Positions 26,008 to 33,891 of a stretch of DNA of 62,418 nucleotides are shown here, piece by piece (positions within the stretch are counted from its first letter, which is position 1; the number at the start of each line of letters is the position of its first letter). Made by a program: the position numbers and the translations under genes. The notes beneath the pieces are model-generated. The model did not search any database and was not told the DNA's origin. It saw nothing but the letters and a program-made list of their open reading frames with translations. This stretch comes from BOG-908 sp964242595 (GTDB lineage: Bacteria > Pseudomonadota > Alphaproteobacteria > Acetobacterales > Acetobacteraceae): positions 1-62,418 of the forward strand of contig CAXTBC010000016.1 of assembly GCA_964242595.1 (NCBI GenBank), read 5' to 3'.

Positions 26008-27006
26008 TCAGAGGTCGTGGGCTTTCAGGAAGGCGTTGAAGCGCCGGTAGGCACCGTCGTCGGGTTGCGCTGCGTCGTGGGCGAAATACGGCAGCGTCGC
26101 CTGCCACGCCGCGTGGTTCAGCGTGTCGTCCAGGTCGGGATACGCCTTGCGCACCACCTCCCAGCTCTCCGCAGGGTGCGCCCGCAGGTAGGCCAGTCCC
26201 CTTGTCGTCGCGCGCAGGAACCTCGCCAGGCGCGTGTCGCCCGCAACCGCCGGCCTGGCCGCGAACATAAGGTCCTCGAAGGGCGGGATGCCGTTCGCCT
26301 CGTAGTCGAACCCCACGGTCGCCGCCCCATGCTCGGCCAGCTCGATCGGCTCGAAGTTCCTGTACACGCTCACCGCATCCACCTGGTGGGAGAGCAGCGC
26401 CACGCTCAACTGCTCGCCGATCTGCACCATCCGCACGTCCGCCGGCTGCACGCCGGCGCGCTGCAGCATCACCCCCAGCATCACCTGCTCCACCTCGGAA
26501 CCCGCGCCAATCCGCTTGCCGCGCAGGCCGGCCAGCGTGGTGATGCCGCTGTCCTTCAGCACCACCAGCGTGGACATCGGACGGTCGATCAGCACGCCCA
26601 GCCTTACGAGGCGCAGGCCGGCGTCCTGGGCCTCCAGGAACTGCGGCTCGGCCGCCAGCGCCACGTCCGCCTGGCCAGCGGCCACCAGCCTGGGGCCGAG
26701 GCTCGGGTCGGCCGGGGGCACCAGCTCCACGTCCAGCCCCTCGGCCGCGTAGGCGCCGATCTGCTGGGCGACGAGGAGGGGTGCATGGTTGGGGTTGACG
26801 AACCAGTCCAGGATGACGCGGACGTGGTCTTTAGCGTGAGCGGGGCCAGAGAGTAGAAAAGCAAGGAAGAAAGCGGTTCTTTTTTGAAAAAAAGAACCAA
26901 AAAACTTTTGCTCCCGGGGCGTGTGCGTCCGGACATGCGCGTGCTCAATTAGTAAAAGTTTTTTGCTTCTTTTTTTCAAAAAAGAAGTGCTTGCCTTCTT
27001 TTTCAT
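26008..27006 (-). CDS. thiY: ThiY-like thiamine-precursor-binding protein with repeat-encoded N-terminus
   Basis: Periplasmic substrate-binding protein of the NMT1/THI5 fold, expected to bind HMP or formylaminopyrimidine, a thiamine precursor. The mature part starts near KDHVRVILDWFVNPNHAPLL, the family hallmark, and ends near residue 332. The TPP riboswitch upstream supports the role. ATG 27006 overlaps the receptor stop (TGATG). From there the frame runs straight through a two-arm repeat, so residues ~6-44 (SFLKKRSKKLL ... KFFGSFFQKRTAF) are element-encoded, followed by the hydrophobic part FFLAFLLSGPAHA and a cleavage site near residue 58. Without the element the N-terminus would be an ordinary short signal peptide. 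Confidence 0.88.
   Translation of the reverse strand: MKKKASTSFLKKRSKKLLLIEHAHVRTHTPREQKFFGSFFQKRTAFFLAFLLSGPAHAKDHVRVILDWFVNPNHAPLLVAQQIGAYAAEGLDVELVPPADPSLGPRLVAAGQADVALAAEPQFLEAQDAGLRLVRLGVLIDRPMSTLVVLKDSGITTLAGLRGKRIGAGSEVEQVMLGVMLQRAGVQPADVRMVQIGEQLSVALLSHQVDAVSVYRNFEPIELAEHGAATVGFDYEANGIPPFEDLMFAARPAVAGDTRLARFLRATTRGLAYLRAHPAESWEVVRKAYPDLDDTLNHAAWQATLPYFAHDAAQPDDGAYRRFNAFLKAHDL
26861..26998. repeat. Two-arm palindromic element, copy 4, inside the thiY signal-peptide region
   Basis: The left arm is GTTC type (TTCTTTTTTGAAAAAAAGAA), the right arm CTTC type (CTTCTTTTTTTCAAAAAAGA then AG). The core is diverged (CTCCCGGGGCGTG). It lies wholly inside the thiY reading frame, just after its first codons, and leaves the frame open. 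Confidence 0.92.
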
Positions 27007-29300
27007 CAGAACGCCGAAGCTACGGTAACAACGGCCGCAAACCCCGGCCCCACGTAATACGTCGGTGCCGCCCCGGCGATCACCGTCCCGTTCTGCCCGA
27101 TCGCGTCGCGCGCGTTCGGCTGCACCGCCGCCACGCCGGAGAGGAACTTCGCGTCGGCGATGTTGATCAGGTTCAGCCGGACCTCCGGCTTCTTGATGAA
27201 CGCGAGGTCCGGCAGCCGCAAGCCCAGCGTGGCGTCCGCCTGGGTGTGGGACGGTATCTGCTCGTCGTTGAGGAACGTGGCGTATTGCGAGCCGGTGTAC
27301 TTCACCGAAAAATTGCCGAAATATGTGCCGTCGTCGTAGTCCAGCCCGATCGCACCCTGGAAAGCCGGGCTGCGCACCGCGGTCTTGCCCGCCGTGCGCA
27401 GGTAATCGCCGTCCACGGCGAAGTTGTTGTCGATCGTGGCGTGCAGGTACTCGGCAGAGACGTAGGGGCGCCAGTGGCGCACCGGCAACAGGCCGAGTTC
27501 CGCGTCCAGGCCGCGCGAGGTCTGGCCGCCGGCGTTTATGCTGCTGCCGATGACGGTGTCGACCAGCGTGGAGACCTGCCGGTTGGTGAAGTTGTAGTTG
27601 AACCCGGTCAGCGTGGCGTCCACCAGCGCGCCCTGGTAGCGCACGCCGACTTCTTCGGAGATGGAATACTCGTCGCGCTGCGACGTGCCCTTCGTGAGCT
27701 GGTCGTCGAACACGTCGTAGGTGTTGTACAGAACGTATTCCGTGGGCGAACGGAAGTTCGTGGTCACGCTTGCGAACACCTGCGTGGCGGTGGTGACCTG
27801 GTAGCGCGCGGCCAGGCGCGGCAGCGGCTGGGAGCTGTTCAGGCCGACGCGGTATTGCGGGCCGGGCAGGCTGTTGGTGCCGTCCCTGTTCACCATGGCG
27901 TATTTCAGCCCCGCATCGATGCGCAGCTTGCCGCCCAGCAGGCTCAGCGTGTCGCCCACGAACAGCACGTTGGCCTGCTCGCGCGTGTGCGCCTCCTGCG
28001 CCGAGAGGTTGCGGCCGTTGGCCAGCCTGATTGTGTAAGGAAATCCCTGGATGGAGGCGGGCTCGCCGTTCGCACCCACCGGCGTGAAGGGCTGCGGGTC
28101 GTAGTCGTCCGCGTAGTCGTACCACCAGCCGCCTACGATCCTGTGCGCGCCCAGCGTTTCGATCAGCTCGCTGGTGACGCCGGCCCGGTATTGATTACCG
28201 ATGTAGTCGGCCAGCACCACCTTCTGTCCCTGCGCGTTCGCCGCCCCAGGGATCGGCACCGTCTGGGTGATCGGCTGCGTGCCCAGATATAGCCCCGTCT
28301 CGGGCAGCGTGGTGCCGTAAGGCGAGTTGCCGTAACCGTGCTCGGCGTAAGGCGTGGTCTCGAACGCCAGGTGGTCCGTCAGCGTCAGGTGCGTGGGCAG
28401 GCTGCCCTGCTCGTCGTGCCAGGTCTGCTGGTAAAGCTTCCAGTAGTTCGTGTCGCCGGGCGAGTACGTCGCGTCGTAGTTGTTCGAGCGGCCGTAGGCC
28501 TGCCAATCCGACAGCTTCGGCATCGGGTAGGAGCTGAGGATCGCGTCGTGGTACGATCCGGCCAGTGCGATGTGGTTGCCGTCGCCCCAGTCGTCCACAA
28601 GCTTGAAATCCACGTGCTGCCGGTGATCGTTGCCGGGCCCGCGGTAGTTGTCGGCCACCGTGTCCGAGTAGGAGACGAACGCGCGCGCGGCTGTCCCGGC
28701 GATCGGCCCGCTGTCCAGCCGCAGGAACGCGCGGCCCTCGTGGTAGGAGCCGAACGAGCCCGACGCGAAGCCGCCGGCGGTGTCGCCCGGATCGCGCAGG
28801 TTCAACGAGATGAGGCCACCGCCCGCGTTCACCGTGGGCGAGTCCAAATCCGCCGTGCCCTGCTGCAACGTCACGCTGCGGATGTTTTCGCTGTCCACCC
28901 ATTGCGAGGGATAGCCGGCGTAATAGCCGATGTCGTTGGTCGGCGCGCCCTCCACCAGGTAGGCCACCTCGTCGCTGTTCAGCCCGCGCACGGCGATGTT
29001 TACGCTGGGCGATAACCCATAAGGGTCCGACGTGGACACATTGGCCCCCGGCGCCAGGCGCAGCAGCTCAAACGCGTTGGACGTGGGCGCCTGCTTGGCG
29101 ATGAAGTCCGTCGTCACCGTGCTGCGCGACACCGGCGCGTCCTGTTTCGAGATCAGCCCGCCACCCGGCTCGTTGCCGGATACGCCCGTGGCCGACCGCG
29201 CACGCGCACGCACGATCAGCTGTTCGACGGCAGGCGTGTCGGCGGCCGAAGCGGCGCCCGCGCACATCGCGATCCCAGTGGCAAGAAACAGCGCGCGCAT
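27006..29300 (-). CDS. TonB-dependent outer membrane receptor, probably for thiamine or its precursor
   Basis: Energy-coupled outer membrane beta-barrel. Signal peptide MRALFLATGIAMCAGAASA, then a plug domain (about residues 45-170, with NAFELLRLAPGANVSTSDP and INIAVRGLN-like SVNIAVRGLNSDEVAYLVEG) and a 22-strand-type barrel. The C-terminal residue is Phe, as in most outer membrane barrels. 764 residues. The TPP riboswitch directly upstream and thiY directly downstream (TGATG overlap) make a thiamine-type ligand likely; the exact ligand cannot be read from the sequence. Confidence 0.9.
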   Translation of the reverse strand: MRALFLATGIAMCAGAASAADTPAVEQLIVRARARSATGVSGNEPGGGLISKQDAPVSRSTVTTDFIAKQAPTSNAFELLRLAPGANVSTSDPYGLSPSVNIAVRGLNSDEVAYLVEGAPTNDIGYYAGYPSQWVDSENIRSVTLQQGTADLDSPTVNAGGGLISLNLRDPGDTAGGFASGSFGSYHEGRAFLRLDSGPIAGTAARAFVSYSDTVADNYRGPGNDHRQHVDFKLVDDWGDGNHIALAGSYHDAILSSYPMPKLSDWQAYGRSNNYDATYSPGDTNYWKLYQQTWHDEQGSLPTHLTLTDHLAFETTPYAEHGYGNSPYGTTLPETGLYLGTQPITQTVPIPGAANAQGQKVVLADYIGNQYRAGVTSELIETLGAHRIVGGWWYDYADDYDPQPFTPVGANGEPASIQGFPYTIRLANGRNLSAQEAHTREQANVLFVGDTLSLLGGKLRIDAGLKYAMVNRDGTNSLPGPQYRVGLNSSQPLPRLAARYQVTTATQVFASVTTNFRSPTEYVLYNTYDVFDDQLTKGTSQRDEYSISEEVGVRYQGALVDATLTGFNYNFTNRQVSTLVDTVIGSSINAGGQTSRGLDAELGLLPVRHWRPYVSAEYLHATIDNNFAVDGDYLRTAGKTAVRSPAFQGAIGLDYDDGTYFGNFSVKYTGSQYATFLNDEQIPSHTQADATLGLRLPDLAFIKKPEVRLNLINIADAKFLSGVAAVQPNARDAIGQNGTVIAGAAPTYYVGPGFAAVVTVASAF

Positions 29301-29363
29301 GGCATCTCCCGCGCGGCCTCGGAAGATGACACAGAGGAAATCGAGAGTCCGTCCCCTACACCA

Positions 29364-29482
29364 TTCCCTACGCCGGCATGATCCGGATCAGGTTCCCCGG
29401 TGCGGCGCTGGACCGTCCGGCAGGGTATCCGTGCTGCGCAAGCGCTAACGGTGTCTCAGCCCCTTGACGGGGCACCCCTTGG
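29364..29482 (-). promoter_or_regulatory. TPP riboswitch (THI element)
   Basis: Read on the minus strand, the conserved parts appear in order: GGGGTGCC, GGGGCTGAGA, ACCCTGCCGGACG, and GGAACCTGATCCGGATCATG followed by CCGGCGTAGGGA. This is the canonical thiamine-pyrophosphate aptamer. It ends 63 bp before the receptor ATG, so it should lower expression of the receptor and thiY when TPP is plentiful. Confidence 0.97.
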
Positions 29483-29518
29483 TTGGGCGCACCTTTGCCG
29501 CGCAGGTTGCGGGAGTCA

Positions 29519-29660
29519 ACAAGGAAGCAAGCCAGGGCTTCTTTTTTGGAAAAAAAAGAAGCAAAAAACTTTTACCCGTTTGGCGCGGCTCTCTCCGGAC
29601 ACACCCGACAGGGAGCAAAAGCTTTTTGGTTCTTTTTCTCGAAAAAGGACTGCTTGCTTA
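29519..29660. repeat. Two-arm palindromic element, copy 5
   Basis: The left arm is CTTC type (CTTCTTTTTTGGAAAAAAAA then GAAG). The right arm is GTTC type with a CTCG centre and a GGAC variant end. The right core reads ACCCGACAGGGAGC. It separates the kinase stop from the TPP riboswitch, and the kinase TAA is the first three bases of the element's TAAGCAAG edge. Confidence 0.9.
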
Positions 29661-30767
29661 CGCCAGTTCCTCAAGGAACCGCTTCCCGTCCGCACAGGAA
29701 AACCACCGCGCGTGCCCAAGCAGGAACTCCGAGTAAGCCGCCTCCGCATGCCGTGCCGACCCGGTCACGCCATGAAAATACATCAGCTCCGACAACGCGA
29801 AATCCACGTGCACCAACGGCAGCAGGTGCCGCAGCGCGCGCCGCTCGGCCGCCGCAAGCGGCCGCGCCGCGTCGTAGCCACGCAGGATCGCGTGCGCGAG
29901 GCCGGTGTGGCCGATGTCCGTGTGGGACGGCGCCGAGTCCAGCCAGGCGATGGCGTTGCGCTCGATGGCGGTGGCCAGGTCGAACGCGGCACTGGCGCGG
30001 TTGCACAGGCCGAAATCCAGCACCGCGGAGACGGCGCCGTGCCCCCACAGCAGGTTGGAGGCGTGGGCGTCGCCGTGGGCCCAGAGCGGCTGTAGAGCCG
30101 CCAGATGCGGCTGCAGCGCCGCGTGCCAGCCTGACAAGGCGCCGGCCAGATCGGAACGCCACGGCCGCCCGGCCAGGGCCGCCCGCAGCAGCGGCGCGCC
30201 GGCGGCCAGGCGCTCCACCGCGGTGCCCAGGTCGGGTGCCCGGATCAGCGCGTCGCCGGCCACCAGCAGCAGCGCCTGCCGCGCCGGCGCGATGTAGCCG
30301 GCCGCCGCCTCGTGCAGCCGGCCCAGCGCGAAGCCGAGCGCCGCCGCGTCCTCCACGCTGCGCACCGGGGTCCAGGAGTGGGCGTCGCGGTAGGTGTCCG
30401 CACCCTCGCCCACAGCGTGCACCTCGCAGGTGCCGTGCACGCCAGCCACGGCGGTGGCACCCGTGACGGTGGCCAGCACCTCGGGCACCGCGGCGCCGTG
30501 GCGGCGCAGGTGGGCGATGAAGGCGTGCTCCTCCAGCAGCGCCGCCACGCTGCGCACCCGGGCGTCGTGCCGTTTGACGAACACCGGTCCGTGCGCGCAA
30601 CGGACGATGGCGCTGGCGGCGAACGGGCGCGGGCTGTGCCACGCCACCGCCTGCACGGCGCCCAGACGCGGGTAGCGGGCCAGCAGCGGCACCAGCTCGG
30701 GCAACGCCAGCTTCGGCCAGTCCGGCGCCACCGCGTCGTGCCCCAGCCCGTGCGCCAGCGCGCTCAA
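29658..30767 (-). CDS. APH-family kinase in the thiamine-uptake locus
   Basis: Aminoglycoside/choline/homoserine-kinase-like phosphotransferase. Visible motifs are the nucleotide lysine K65 in VFVKRHD, the Brenner loop HGDAHASN with catalytic D233, and the metal-binding DFG at 251-253. 369 residues. The start is TTG 30767. The same fold includes the thiamine kinase ThiK, and the gene lies directly after thiZ-thiX and before the TPP riboswitch, so a kinase for thiamine or a pyrimidine precursor is a reasonable inference, not a demonstrated function. It is separated from thiX by a 29-bp tandem duplication that has moved its start away from the thiX stop. Confidence 0.8.
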   Translation of the reverse strand: MSALAHGLGHDAVAPDWPKLALPELVPLLARYPRLGAVQAVAWHSPRPFAASAIVRCAHGPVFVKRHDARVRSVAALLEEHAFIAHLRRHGAAVPEVLATVTGATAVAGVHGTCEVHAVGEGADTYRDAHSWTPVRSVEDAAALGFALGRLHEAAAGYIAPARQALLLVAGDALIRAPDLGTAVERLAAGAPLLRAALAGRPWRSDLAGALSGWHAALQPHLAALQPLWAHGDAHASNLLWGHGAVSAVLDFGLCNRASAAFDLATAIERNAIAWLDSAPSHTDIGHTGLAHAILRGYDAARPLAAAERRALRHLLPLVHVDFALSELMYFHGVTGSARHAEAAYSEFLLGHARWFSCADGKRFLEELA

Positions 30768-30839
30768 TGCGCGCCCTTATGCGAAAGCGCGCTCAATGCG
30801 CGCCCTTATGCGAAAGCGCGCTCAATGCGCGTCCCAGTA
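30757..30839. repeat. 29-bp tandem repeat at the thiX/kinase junction
   Basis: Copies begin at 30757, 30786 and 30815. The first two are identical over 29 bp (AGCGCGCTCAATGCGCGCCC then TTATGCGAA), and the third is truncated after AGCGCGCTCAATGCGCG. The thiX stop lies in one terminal copy and the kinase TTG start in the other. Confidence 0.95.
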
Positions 30840-31565
30840 GAGCAGCCGGACCAGCAGCCGGTCCGCCGCCCACCACAGCGCCACCGTCATCACCGACAGC
30901 ACGGCCAGCGCCGCGAACAGCACGTCCGTGCGCACCCGCGCGTTGGCGTTCAGCATCAGGTAGCCCAGGCCCGACGACGCGCCCACCCACTCGCCGATCA
31001 CCGCGCCCACCGGGGCCCAGCACGCCGCCACCCGCAGGCCGGCGCCCAGCGCCGGCAGGGCTGCCGGCACCCGCACCAGCAGCAGCACCCGCCAGGGCGC
31101 GGCGCCCATGCTGGCGGCCAGGTCCAGCCAGCCCTGCGGCACGCGCTGCAGCCCGTCATGGAAGGCCGAGGCCACCGGGAAGAAAATCACCAGGGCCGCC
31201 ACCACAGCCTTGCTGGCGATGCCGAACCCCAGCCACAGCACCAGCAAGGGTGCGAAGGCGAACACCGGCACCGCCTGGCTCAGCAGCAGCACCGGCAGCA
31301 ACCACCGCCGCAGCGTGAAGGAGGCCGCCATGGCCAGCGCCGAGCCAACCCCCAGCGCCACGCCCAGCGCCAACCCCAGCAGCGTCTCGGTGCCGGTGGT
31401 GAGCGCACCTGCGGCCAGCACGCCACGCTGCGTCCACAGGGCGCGCGCCACCTCCGGCGGCGCCGGCAGCAGGTAGGCCGGCACCCCGAACCCCGCCTGG
31501 ATGGCCCACCAGAGCGCCACCAGGCCGGCGACGGTGACCACGGCCCGGTAGCCGCGCAGCCTCAC
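30822..31565 (-). CDS. thiX: ABC transporter permease, ThiX-like
   Basis: Inner membrane permease of the BPD (binding-protein-dependent) family, the partner of ThiZ and probably ThiY. About six hydrophobic segments. The cytoplasmic EAA loop is seen as AAWRV-preceding DLAASMGAAPWRVLLLVRVPAALP, quoted here in part as MGAAPWRVLLLVRVP. 247 residues. It starts with GTG 31565, overlapping the thiZ stop as GTGA. The stop lies in the 29-bp tandem repeat. Confidence 0.87.
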   Translation of the reverse strand: MRLRGYRAVVTVAGLVALWWAIQAGFGVPAYLLPAPPEVARALWTQRGVLAAGALTTGTETLLGLALGVALGVGSALAMAASFTLRRWLLPVLLLSQAVPVFAFAPLLVLWLGFGIASKAVVAALVIFFPVASAFHDGLQRVPQGWLDLAASMGAAPWRVLLLVRVPAALPALGAGLRVAACWAPVGAVIGEWVGASSGLGYLMLNANARVRTDVLFAALAVLSVMTVALWWAADRLLVRLLYWDAH

Positions 31566-32284
31566 GCCGGGCCGCCGAGCAGCGCGCGCAGCAGCCGCCC
31601 CTGGGTGGCCAGCACCCCGGCATCATCCACCGCGCGCGGCGTGGGGCCATCGAGCAGCAGCGGGGCGGAGAGTGAAGCGGGGAAGCCGGACAACACCAGC
31701 ACCCCGTGCGCCAGGCGGCACGCCTCCAGCGGGTCGTGCGTGATCAGCAGCACGGTGCGGCCGGCCAGCAGCCTGGCGGTCAACGACTGCATGCGCGCGC
31801 GGGTCAGCTGGTCCAGCCCGGAGAACGGCTCGTCCATCAGCACCACCGGCCGGTCCTCGTACAGCGTGCGGGCCAGCGCCACACGCTGGCGCATGCCGCC
31901 GGACAGCTTGGCCGGCAGGGTGTCCGCCTGCCCGGCCAGCCCCACCTGTTCCAGCAGGGCCAGCGCCCGCGCCCGGTCTGGCACCGCCCCGCGCAGCCGG
32001 GCGCCCAGCACCACGTTGGCCAGCGCCGGCAGCCAGGGCAGCAGCAGGTCGTCCTGGCCCATATAGGCCACCAGGCCGTCCAGCGCCGCACCGCAATCCG
32101 TGGTGACGCGGCCTTGCGCTGGCACGAAACCGGCCAGCACCCGCAGCAAGCTGGTCTTGCCCACGCCGCTGGCCCCGAGCAGCGCGGTCAGCCGGCCGCC
32201 CGGCAGGTCCAGGCACAGGTCGTCGAACAGTCGGCCGGCGCCGAAGCGCAAGGTGAGGTGGTCGATCCTGATGCCGGGAGCCAT
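31562..32284 (-). CDS. thiZ: ABC transporter ATP-binding protein, ThiZ-like
   Basis: Nucleotide-binding subunit driving ThiX. Walker A GASGVGKT is at residues 37-44; signature LSGGMRQRVALARTL; Walker B VVLMDEPFSGLDQ; switch histidine in LLITHDPLEA. 240 residues, ATG 32284. The closest families are nitrate/sulfonate/HMP importers; the thiamine assignment rests on the neighbouring TPP riboswitch and thiY. No riboswitch is visible upstream of this gene itself. The 261-bp divergent gap to the efflux genes has no repeat element. Confidence 0.87.
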   Translation of the reverse strand: MAPGIRIDHLTLRFGAGRLFDDLCLDLPGGRLTALLGASGVGKTSLLRVLAGFVPAQGRVTTDCGAALDGLVAYMGQDDLLLPWLPALANVVLGARLRGAVPDRARALALLEQVGLAGQADTLPAKLSGGMRQRVALARTLYEDRPVVLMDEPFSGLDQLTRARMQSLTARLLAGRTVLLITHDPLEACRLAHGVLVLSGFPASLSAPLLLDGPTPRAVDDAGVLATQGRLLRALLGGPA

Positions 32285-32378
32285 GCGCGGCTGTGTACGG
32301 ACGGTTGCGGGCGAGGCCAAGCGCGCAGTGCATTCTAAACACAAGAATCGGTGACGTTTGCATGTATGGTGCGCGCCG

Positions 32379-32549
32379 ATGAACGACTTCTTCCTCACAT
32401 CTTCCAGCTGGACCGCTATCGAGCGTCGTCTTCCGCTTCTCTCCCAGGAGATACCGCCTTTGCCCCGGCGCACCGGGCCAGAGACACGATCAAGCATTGA
32501 ACCTTTCGCGCCGCACGACCACCCTGTGGTGTTCACGACGGGGGCTTGA
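32379..32549 (+). CDS. Possible 56-residue leader ORF upstream of the efflux adaptor
   Basis: ATG 32379 opens a frame (MNDFFLTSSSWTAIERRLPL ...) whose TGA at 32547-32549 overlaps the TTG start of the efflux adaptor (TTGA). The overlap would allow translational coupling. No family is recognised and no good Shine-Dalgarno is visible, so it may be chance. Confidence 0.25.
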   Translation: MNDFFLTSSSWTAIERRLPLLSQEIPPLPRRTGPETRSSIEPFAPHDHPVVFTTGA

Positions 32550-33727
32550 GTTTGATCGGTCCGCGCAGTCTCATCCTCTTCGGCGCCCTGGCGTGCTGCG
32601 CCCCTGCCCTGGCGCAACCCGATACGGGCCCGCCTTCGGTGGGCGTGGTACGCGCCACCCGAACACCGATCACCGAGGTGAACGAGTTCATCGGCCGGGT
32701 GGACGCGGTGAACCGGGTGGCCCTGGTGGCCCGCGTGACGGCCTTCCTGGAGAAGCGGCTGTTCACCGAGGGCACCGAGGTGAAGACCGGAGAGTTGCTC
32801 TACAGACTGGAGGAAGGCCCGTTCCAGGCCGATTTCATGGCCAAGCAGGCCGCGCTCGGCCAGGTGAACGCCCTGCTCCTGAACGCCAACCAGACGCTCA
32901 GCCGACAACAGGCGTTGCTGAACACGCCGGCCGGCCAGCGCTCCAACCTGGACAGCGCGGTGGCTCAGCAGCGCAGTGAGGCCGCCCAGGTGCTGGCCGC
33001 CCAGGCCAACCTCGCCACCTCCCAGATCAACCTCGACTACACCCAGATCAAGGCGCCGATCGACGGCAGGATCACCCGTACCAACGTCACCGAGGGCAAC
33101 GTGGTGGGCCCCACCAGCGGCACCCTGGCCACCATCGTCAGCCAGGATCCGATGTACGTGATCTTTCCCATCTCGTCGCGCACCGCGCTGGACCTGCGCC
33201 AGCGCTACGCCGGCGCCGGCGGCCTGGCCGCGGTGAAGGTGCGCGTCAGGCTGCCCACCGGTCGCATCTACGACCAGGACGGCAAGCTGGACTACGTGGA
33301 CCCGACCATCTCCACCAACACCGACACGCTGATCGCGCGCGCCGTGCTGCCGAACCCGCCCGTGGGCGAGTCGCCGGCTTCGGGCAAGGGTGGGGCCAAC
33401 CCCGTGCGCGAGCTGATCGACGGCGAGTTCGTTCAGGTGCTGGTGCAGGGCGTGGCGCCGATCGAGGTGCTGGGCGTGCCGCGCGCTTCCATCCTCTCGG
33501 ACCAGCAGGGCGACTACGTCTACACCGTGGACGCCCAGGACCACGCCCAGCAGACCCGCGTGCAGCTGGGCCAGTCCACCCCAAGCGTGGCTGCGGTCAT
33601 TAGCGGGCTCGTGGAAGGCCAGACGGTAGTGGCCGAAGGGGTGCAGAAGCTGCGGCCGGGCCTGCTGGTGGAGCCCGGCCCGGCAAGCCCGATGCCTGCG
33701 GCGCCTCTGCCGCATGGCACGCCCTGA
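32546..33727 (+). CDS. RND efflux periplasmic adaptor (membrane fusion protein)
   Basis: Periplasmic adaptor linking the RND pump to an outer membrane channel. N-terminal signal peptide (LILFGALACCAPALAQ), biotinyl-lipoyl-like halves around an alpha-hairpin (residues ~95-160, LNANQTLSRQQALLNTPAGQ), and beta-barrel and membrane-proximal domains with DYTQIKAPIDGRITRTNVTE, a clear AcrA/MexE-type motif. 393 residues. The start is TTG 32546, or TTG 32552; no ATG fits. It is followed by its pump across a repeat element; no outer membrane TolC-like gene and no regulator lie in the window. Confidence 0.92.
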   Translation: MSLIGPRSLILFGALACCAPALAQPDTGPPSVGVVRATRTPITEVNEFIGRVDAVNRVALVARVTAFLEKRLFTEGTEVKTGELLYRLEEGPFQADFMAKQAALGQVNALLLNANQTLSRQQALLNTPAGQRSNLDSAVAQQRSEAAQVLAAQANLATSQINLDYTQIKAPIDGRITRTNVTEGNVVGPTSGTLATIVSQDPMYVIFPISSRTALDLRQRYAGAGGLAAVKVRVRLPTGRIYDQDGKLDYVDPTISTNTDTLIARAVLPNPPVGESPASGKGGANPVRELIDGEFVQVLVQGVAPIEVLGVPRASILSDQQGDYVYTVDAQDHAQQTRVQLGQSTPSVAAVISGLVEGQTVVAEGVQKLRPGLLVEPGPASPMPAAPLPHGTP

Positions 33728-33737
33728 GGGCGTATGG

Positions 33738-33880
33738 AAAGGAAGGCAAGCAGTTCTTTTTCGAGAAAAAGAACCAAAAAGCTTTTGCTCCCTGTCGGGT
33801 GTGCCCGGAGAGGCGCGCGCCCAGCGGATAGAAGCTTTTTGCTTCTTTTTCTCGAAAAAGAAGGCCTTCCTTTCTTTCCT
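33738..33880. repeat. Two-arm palindromic element, copy 6
   Basis: The left arm is GTTC type with a CGAG centre (TTCTTTTTCGAGAAAAAGAA) and the right arm CTTC type with the matching CTCG centre (CTTCTTTTTCTCGAAAAAGA then AG). The left core is CTCCCTGTCGGGTG. Both arms share the same central variant, unlike most other copies. It lies between adaptor and pump genes. Confidence 0.92.
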
Positions 33881-33891
33881 GCCCAGCCCGC

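Noticed and set aside
25573..26039. Open frames on the plus strand across 25573-26039
   Set aside because: The region is the RNase P RNA gene on the other strand plus a repeat arm; its sequence is explained by RNA landmarks, not by coding.
30757..30839. A CRISPR-like array
   Set aside because: The copies are directly tandem with no spacers, at a gene junction, and no cas genes are present.
32285..32378. A second TPP riboswitch upstream of thiZ
   Set aside because: No CTGAGA or ACCTGATCTGGATAATGCC-like core is found in the gap on the minus strand.
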